Positions 61,001 through 64,000 of a stretch of DNA of 64,000 bases are shown here, one piece after another. Every line of letters begins with the position of its first letter. The first letter of the stretch is position 1. Source of the stretch: Stercorarius parasiticus (taxonomy: Eukaryota > Chordata > Aves > Charadriiformes > Stercorariidae); the NCBI GenBank assembly GCA_013396915.1, contig VWZL01002036.1, positions 395,051 to 459,050 on the forward strand, read 5' to 3'. The notes beneath the pieces were generated by a model. The model had not been told where the DNA came from. It did not search any database and saw only the letters and a list, made by a program, of their open reading frames with translations. A program made the position numbers and the translations under genes.

Positions 61001-64000
61001 CAAAACATTCAAGAACTTGAGACAACATTGGAGTCAGCTAAAACCTTGAGGATTTCCCCATTTCTGCAGTTCGTAGCCCACTAACATACTTCCACAGACA
61101 TTTAATATCTTCCCTTAAATTCTCAATAGATATATAAGATACGTCTTCAATAGTCTAACATCAAGAATAGTCATAGTAGTGATGAGAATAGAGGTACTAG
61201 TTCAGCCTAAGAAAAAAGTCTTGAATTATACATCTCAAACACAGCTGTGTTTGATTTGGCAGCTGAATTCCCAAGGTTACTTTCTTAAAACATCTGCAGA
61301 AAAGACTATTTTTAAATATTCCAATTATAGCAAATACAAGGAAGTTTACTGGTTATTTCTTTTTCATTCCCTGAGACAAGTGGTTCTGACACAATTTTAT
61401 TACTGAAAATCCACCTTTTCTTTGAGCCCAAACAAAGCAAGTTATAATTGGTACTATATATGCAGATTAAAGATTTATGTAACTATTTAATAAAAACCTT
61501 ACTTACATGGGCTTTGAATGTCTGAATTACTGTTTTTACTCATCCTGAATTCTTCTGGCTGCCTGTCATGAAAAATAAATAAGGTGTCAAATACATCTAG
61601 TGCATTAACAATGACCACTATACACTGCTTTTACATTTTATTTTGAATTGGAAAAAAAAACCCTACAAACTCAGTTAACTAAAATTGGGATCAAGAACAA
61701 AAGAGTATTATATTTAACTGTTATTGTGAGAGATAGGGGTTTGGAATGCAGGATCTGAATGTTCCCAGATCAATGAAACATGTAGCAACTTTTAACTATT
61801 ACCCCGAACTATCAAACAAGATATTTTGTTTTTGAAAGAGAAAATAAAATCTCCAATGCAACAGCTAGTTATGTACAGACGAGTTTGTAGTTATTTTTTA
61901 ACTCAAATATTACGCTCAAATATTTTATTTACATGAGGGACTTGGAAGAAAAAAATTAACTGGGTAGGATAGTGACATTACTACGAAGATAATCTACATT
62001 GCTTGGAGAAAATGCAGGATCCTGGCCTAGTCAAATAAATCACGATCTAAGACCACAAAAAAAAAAAAGAAAAAATAAGAGAGGAAAAATTGGTGAGCAA
62101 TCAAAAACAGAGACATGCATACAGGAGAATTTACACCTTTTAGAACTATGTATTCTGAAGTGGAAGCAATTTGTTTAGAAACACTGACCTAACCCGCATT
62201 TCTTTCAAACATCACAGGCCCATAAAACTTAGATCCCCAAGATGCATTGACATGGATATACCAGGAGTTAGCCTTTACTGCGTGCCACACCGCGCATCCT
62301 AGCCCCCCTTGGAAAAAAACTGAAAAAAACACATGTTTCTTCACGTAGCACTAAAATGATTATTCTTTCTCTAGTGCAAAGTAGAGCCCTTTTAGGAACA
62401 TATCTGTAGATCTTTTGACTTGCCTTCTCTTAGGAAGCTGAAGAAAGCATTACAAAAGTTTTGCAAGACAAGAATCATGGGTCATTGCCTGCAGATCCAT
62501 GCTTGACCTCACAGGACGGCGAACAGCTTTCTTCACACGCCGAAGTGAGCAGGAAGGCAGCCGGTAACAAATCCAATGTCCAAAACAGCAACCTGACAGA
62601 CTCCGAGCTACAGGAGTTTCAGTGTTTACAGTTTAGATGACTGCCAGGTACAGGCTTCAGGAGCAAACCTCAGGCTAATCCAAACTATTGCAAATAAAGT
62701 ACTGCAATCATTTTACTGGAGTTTTAGGAAAGGAGTTGTATTGAGAAAGGAAAAAAAAAAATGGAGGCAAAAGCCTGAGGCATAAGGCAACCGATCTGCG
62801 CCATTGCACTTGGTTAGAGAATCGGAGTAGTTGTACACAAAGACCTCTGCCAGAAAACGGTCTAAAAGGAAAACAAACAAAAAATGAACAACACCACAAG
62901 CAAATGAGGTCGAGGCACACACACTGCACCGACACTCAGATGAAGTAACTGGTTCCAGTTTTTCCAGAAACACGCTTCCCTTTTTCCAAATTACAAAAAA
63001 TAGACAGACTTAATCAGGTACAGGGGGAGCAAAAGACGACCATACAGCTCACACACATTCCCTTCTCTTCGAGATTTCCTAAGAACGGTCACTTTTAATT
63101 TCATAGTCCTGGATCTACTAGGGCACCTCAACAAACAAAGAAACATTCGATATATAACCACACAAGACCATATTTTCACCTCAGTGTGTTGTAGAAAGCC
63201 CAACCAGGAGAAGGCACACATATGGCTGGAAACCCGAAAAGCACCTTCCTACCTTTACCTGGCTCCAGCAAAACAGAAATAAAAAATGGCTGCTTCCCCC
63301 CCCCCCCCCNCCCCGCCCAATTCCTCCAGCTTTTCTCAAACTCTTTCAGTGAAATGAACCTGGAATTCAAATTTGCAAGCTAAAAGATATGGGAGAACGC
63401 CCATTGAGGCTCCATGCATAAATCCTACCGGGCTTTCTCCGGGAACAAAGCAATTCCGCTTCAGTCTATTTGCAAGACAGGAGCACATTATCACTCAGTA
63501 ATAAAAACGGAAGAGTAAATGAAATGTATCCATTTGGCCTAAACAGGCTAAAAAAAAATCTTTAGAGTAGACATTTAGGTTTTGCCAAGTTCTGTAACTC
63601 TTTACTGCTCCAGAACACAAGGTGTTTTTAAGAGCTTTTAACTAATGGATGGGAAAAGAAAAAACCAAAAAGCAACCCCAAGAGGCAAGGTTTCGGGTAC
63701 ACGTCTTCTCTAGGATACTAACAAAGGAACGCTCCCGGATCCCACCCGTTCACCCCGTGGTGTCCTGACCGTGCACCCGACAGGGTCCCCGGGTCACCTC
63801 GCGGTTCCGTATCCTGAAAGAAACCCCTCCCTCGGCACCCGCCGCCTTCCCAGGGACCCCGCCTGATCACGATTCAGGTGGCCACTTACTGTCCCAGCCT
63901 CGCACGGGTCCAACCACGGAACCTGACCGACACCCTACTGAAAAGCCATGGCAGCTTTTGTGGAAGGAGCCACCCAGCGAGGCCCCGTCCCGCCCCCCCC
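45774..64000 (-). CDS. G2E3: G2E3 spliced coding span; G2/M-phase specific E3 ubiquitin ligase
   Basis: Fifteen coding exons (61543 down to 45774) give 744 codons plus stop with every junction in phase. A non-coding exon lies at the right edge. Three zinc modules can be read: an extended PHD with C14, C17, H41, C44, C81, C84, C93, C98, H103, C106, C124 and H127; a RING/PHD-like module with C144, C147, C164, C165, H171, C174, C189 and C192; and a third with C238, C240, C258, C261, H267, C270, C282 and C285. A Ser-Pro-rich linker (about 294-379) leads to a HECT-fold C-terminal half (about 380-744). Known role: nucleo-nucleolar E3 ligase needed in early embryos and in the DNA-damage response. 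Published work puts ligase activity in the N-terminal zinc modules, not in HECT. Here the HECT active-site position is Leu712. Confidence 0.95.
46609..46808 (-). CDS. G2E3: G2E3 exon 15
   Basis: 200 nt, residues 601-667 plus one base. It includes [20 protein letters not shown], then [20 protein letters not shown]. The donor GTGGAAA|GTAAGT is chosen over a GTAA four bases on, which follows an in-frame stop. Phase in 2, out 1. Confidence 0.95.
46809..48757 (-). other. G2E3: G2E3 intron 14, carries CR1
   Basis: Holds the largest CR1 copy in the window (47268-47806). Nothing else was recognised. Confidence 0.7.
47268..47806 (+). mobile_element. CR1 LINE, ORF2 end plus 3' region
   Basis: Reads through the ORF2-end wording ttggagcattgtgtccagtt, actggagagagcccagcaga and cccagtgacaggaccagagg, then tttactgtgagggtgactgg and tggtcctgggcaactggttc. 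The frame is broken by substitutions and indels, so it is dead. Opposite to G2E3. The 62-67-codon frames here are fragments of it. Confidence 0.92.
48758..48930 (-). CDS. G2E3: G2E3 exon 14
   Basis: 173 nt, residues 544-600 plus two bases. It includes [20 protein letters not shown] and [20 protein letters not shown]. The acceptor is TTCCAATACAG|ATAAAA and the donor GAAAG|GTTTGT. Phase in 0, out 2. Confidence 0.95.
49090..49271 (-). CDS. G2E3: G2E3 exon 13
   Basis: 182 nt, residues 483-543. It includes [20 protein letters not shown], then [20 protein letters not shown], a classic HECT N-lobe stretch. The acceptor is GTTTGCAG|CTGTAAAAG and the donor AAAATG|GTAAAT. Phase in 1, out 0. Confidence 0.96.
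49923..50233 (-). CDS. G2E3: G2E3 exon 12, start of HECT-fold region
   Basis: 311 nt, residues 379-482 plus one base. It includes [20 protein letters not shown], then [20 protein letters not shown] and AKNLSLDFQ. The acceptor is TTTTCTTGTAG|GCATTT and the donor TTTTCAAG|GTAATT. Phase in 2, out 1. Confidence 0.94.
50809..50907 (+). mobile_element. CR1 LINE 3' tail
   Basis: Contains gctggtggttggactagatg and aaggtcccttccaacctagg, ending near gaccctatgattct. It shares the unusual aacctaggcaat wording with the 5205-5497 copy, suggesting one subfamily. It lies in G2E3 intron 11. Confidence 0.9.
51071..51128. repeat. TA/CA compound microsatellite
   Basis: Two successive actatatata(ca)n blocks in G2E3 intron 11, about 75 bases beyond the exon 11 donor. 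Confidence 0.9.
51202..51327 (-). CDS. G2E3: G2E3 exon 11, Ser-Pro linker exon
   Basis: 126 nt, residues 337-378 plus two bases. In the phase-2 frame it reads [20 protein letters not shown] then [20 protein letters not shown]. The acceptor is TTTTGACTTACAG|ATCACC and the donor GGAAAAA|GTATTT (weak). Length divisible by three, so it can be skipped in frame. I do not recall a counterpart in human G2E3. A second frame is also open but does not join exon 12. Confidence 0.75.
52026..52158 (-). CDS. G2E3: G2E3 exon 10, linker
   Basis: 133 nt, residues 293-336 plus two bases. It reads [20 protein letters not shown], then [19 protein letters not shown]. The donor is taken as CTCCA|GTGCGT because it leaves phase 2. 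The neighbouring TGC|GTAACT would shift the frame downstream. Only a 103-nt intron separates it from exon 9. Confidence 0.85.
52262..52386 (-). CDS. G2E3: G2E3 exon 9, third zinc module
   Basis: 125 nt, residues 251-292 plus one base. It includes [20 protein letters not shown] and [13 protein letters not shown], with C258, C261, H267, C270, C282 and C285. The donor is AAATCAG|GTAAAG. Phase in 2, out 1. Confidence 0.95.
53736..53852 (-). CDS. G2E3: G2E3 exon 8
   Basis: 117 nt, residues 212-250 plus two bases. It reads [20 protein letters not shown] then [19 protein letters not shown], opening the third zinc module with C238 and C240. The donor is CCTGATAG|GTATGA. Phase 2 on both sides. Confidence 0.95.
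54865..54971 (-). CDS. G2E3: G2E3 exon 7
   Basis: 107 nt, residues 177-211 plus two bases. It includes [20 protein letters not shown] and [14 protein letters not shown], completing the RING-like module with C189 and C192. The acceptor is CTTGACACAG|TATCAA and the donor GAAAA|GTAAGT. Phase in 0, out 2. Confidence 0.95.
55443..55488 (+). other. G-rich run with quadruplex potential
   Basis: Contains G-runs GGGGG, GGGG, GGGGGGG, GGGG and GGG on plus, within G2E3 intron 6. Plus is the template strand for G2E3. Confidence 0.6.
55688..55853 (-). CDS. G2E3: G2E3 exon 6, end of PHD and start of RING-like module
   Basis: 166 nt, residues 121-176. It includes [10 protein letters not shown], then [20 protein letters not shown] and [16 protein letters not shown]. 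It carries C124/H127 of the first module and six ligands of the second. The donor is TTGCAG|GTAACA. Phase in 2, out 0. Confidence 0.96.
55976..56057. repeat. 41-bp tandem duplication at LTR 5' edge
   Basis: Two adjacent 41-base units (55976-56016 and 56017-56057), differing at one base (t 56014, g 56055). The second runs into the LTR start. Confidence 0.95.
56050..56620 (+). mobile_element. Solo LTR of an avian endogenous retrovirus (ERVL-like)
   Basis: Carries wording of a widespread avian LTR: ttttggctggaatagagtta near the start, acagctgaccccaactgacc mid-way, and ttaaactgtctttatctcaa with an ATTAAA poly(A) signal at 56492-56497. No gag, pol or env sequence adjoins it, so it is a solo LTR in G2E3 intron 5, antisense to the gene. 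Class assignment is by memory of similar repeats; target-site duplications were not resolved. The 119-codon frame inside it is not a gene. Confidence 0.75.
57586..57710 (-). CDS. G2E3: G2E3 exon 5, extended PHD
   Basis: 125 nt, residues 80-120 plus two bases. It reads [20 protein letters not shown] then [17 protein letters not shown], with C81, C84, C93, C98, H103 and C106. The donor is GACTTCAG|GTAAGC. Phase in 0, out 2. Confidence 0.96.
58299..58400 (-). CDS. G2E3: G2E3 exon 4
   Basis: 102 nt, residues 46-79, 34 whole codons. It reads [20 protein letters not shown] then [14 protein letters not shown], the helix between the two halves of the extended PHD. The donor is AAACTG|GTAAGG. Confidence 0.95.
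58401..60389 (-). other. G2E3: G2E3 intron 3
   Basis: 2.0 kb, AT-rich, with several poly-A runs. A 103-codon minus frame (59387-59698) has no recognisable domain. No repeat family was recognised. Confidence 0.6.
60390..60487 (-). CDS. G2E3: G2E3 exon 3, PHD start
   Basis: 98 nt, residues 13-45. It reads [20 protein letters not shown] then [13 protein letters not shown], supplying zinc ligands C14, C17, H41 and C44. The acceptor is ATTTTAG|TCTGTG and the donor TGTTTA|GTAAGT. Phase in 1, out 0. Confidence 0.95.
61507..61562 (-). CDS. G2E3: G2E3 exon 2, start codon exon
   Basis: The start codon is at 61543-61541; the coding part 61507-61543 gives [12 protein letters not shown] plus one base. 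The upstream acceptor is best placed at TTTTTCATGACAG|GC (exon end 61562), leaving 19 nt of 5' UTR. The donor is CCCAT|GTAAGT. The ATG has A at -3. Confidence 0.88.
61563..63889 (-). other. G2E3: G2E3 intron 1
   Basis: 2.3 kb between the non-coding first exon and the start-codon exon. It holds a C-run with an N at 63310 (63297-63314) and minus-strand frames of up to 86 codons that look random. An alternative 5' UTR exon cannot be excluded. Confidence 0.6.
63890..64000 (-). other. G2E3: G2E3 non-coding exon 1 and promoter-proximal CpG-rich DNA
   Basis: A strong donor, GGGACA|GTAAGTGG, lies at 63889 at the edge of GC-rich DNA, 2.3 kb upstream of the coding start exon. It fits a 5' UTR exon whose 5' end and promoter run past the window. 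A four-residue uORF lies inside at 63935-63949. Confidence 0.6.
63935..63949 (-). other. G2E3: Short upstream ORF (MAFQ) in G2E3 leader
   Basis: ATG GCT TTT CAG TAG in context GCTGCCATGG, close to an ideal initiation context. It lies in the inferred first exon, upstream of the main ATG. It is translated only if transcription starts upstream of 63949. Confidence 0.5.

Overview
The window is nuclear DNA from a bird. The evidence is GT-AG split genes in AT-rich DNA, CR1 retroposon tails, one avian-type endogenous retroviral LTR, two CpG-island promoters, and proteins that read as vertebrate SCFD1 and G2E3. The species cannot be told from the sequence. It is a draft assembly with a 746-base gap, an 11-base gap and three single Ns.

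Layout, all genes on the minus strand so transcription runs from high to low coordinates. (1) About 64000 to 42210: G2E3, a three-zinc-module plus HECT-fold ubiquitin ligase. A non-coding first exon lies at the right edge, 15 coding exons run from 61543 to 45774 (744 codons plus stop, every junction in phase), and a 3' UTR of about 3.5 kb ends at a convincing poly(A) signal at 42227-42232. (2) 42209-41419: a short intergenic spacer leading into a CpG island (about 40845-41700). (3) 41418 to beyond position 1: SCFD1 (SLY1), the Sec1/Munc18 protein of ER-Golgi traffic. Twenty coding exons (551 codons) are present; roughly the last 80-90 residues lie left of the window. The G2E3-SCFD1 head-to-tail order matches human 14q12 (recalled, not searched).

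The main caution is a false duplication. About 1.05 kb at 1659-2712 reappears at 3475-4530 with one visible mismatch, each copy abutting opposite sides of the N gap. This is what two unmerged overlapping contig ends look like. It doubles SCFD1 exon 20 (54 nt, in frame).

Introns hold seven CR1 fragments (three plus, four minus), one solo LTR in G2E3 intron 5 with a 41-bp tandem duplication at its 5' edge, and simple repeats. No tRNA, rRNA, snoRNA, CRISPR or bacterial feature was seen. Nothing looks like a new multi-gene system. The most interesting points are a leucine where the HECT catalytic cysteine should be in G2E3, a Ser-Pro linker exon in G2E3 that is open in two frames, and an XBP1-like site plus a YY1-like start-codon element at SCFD1.
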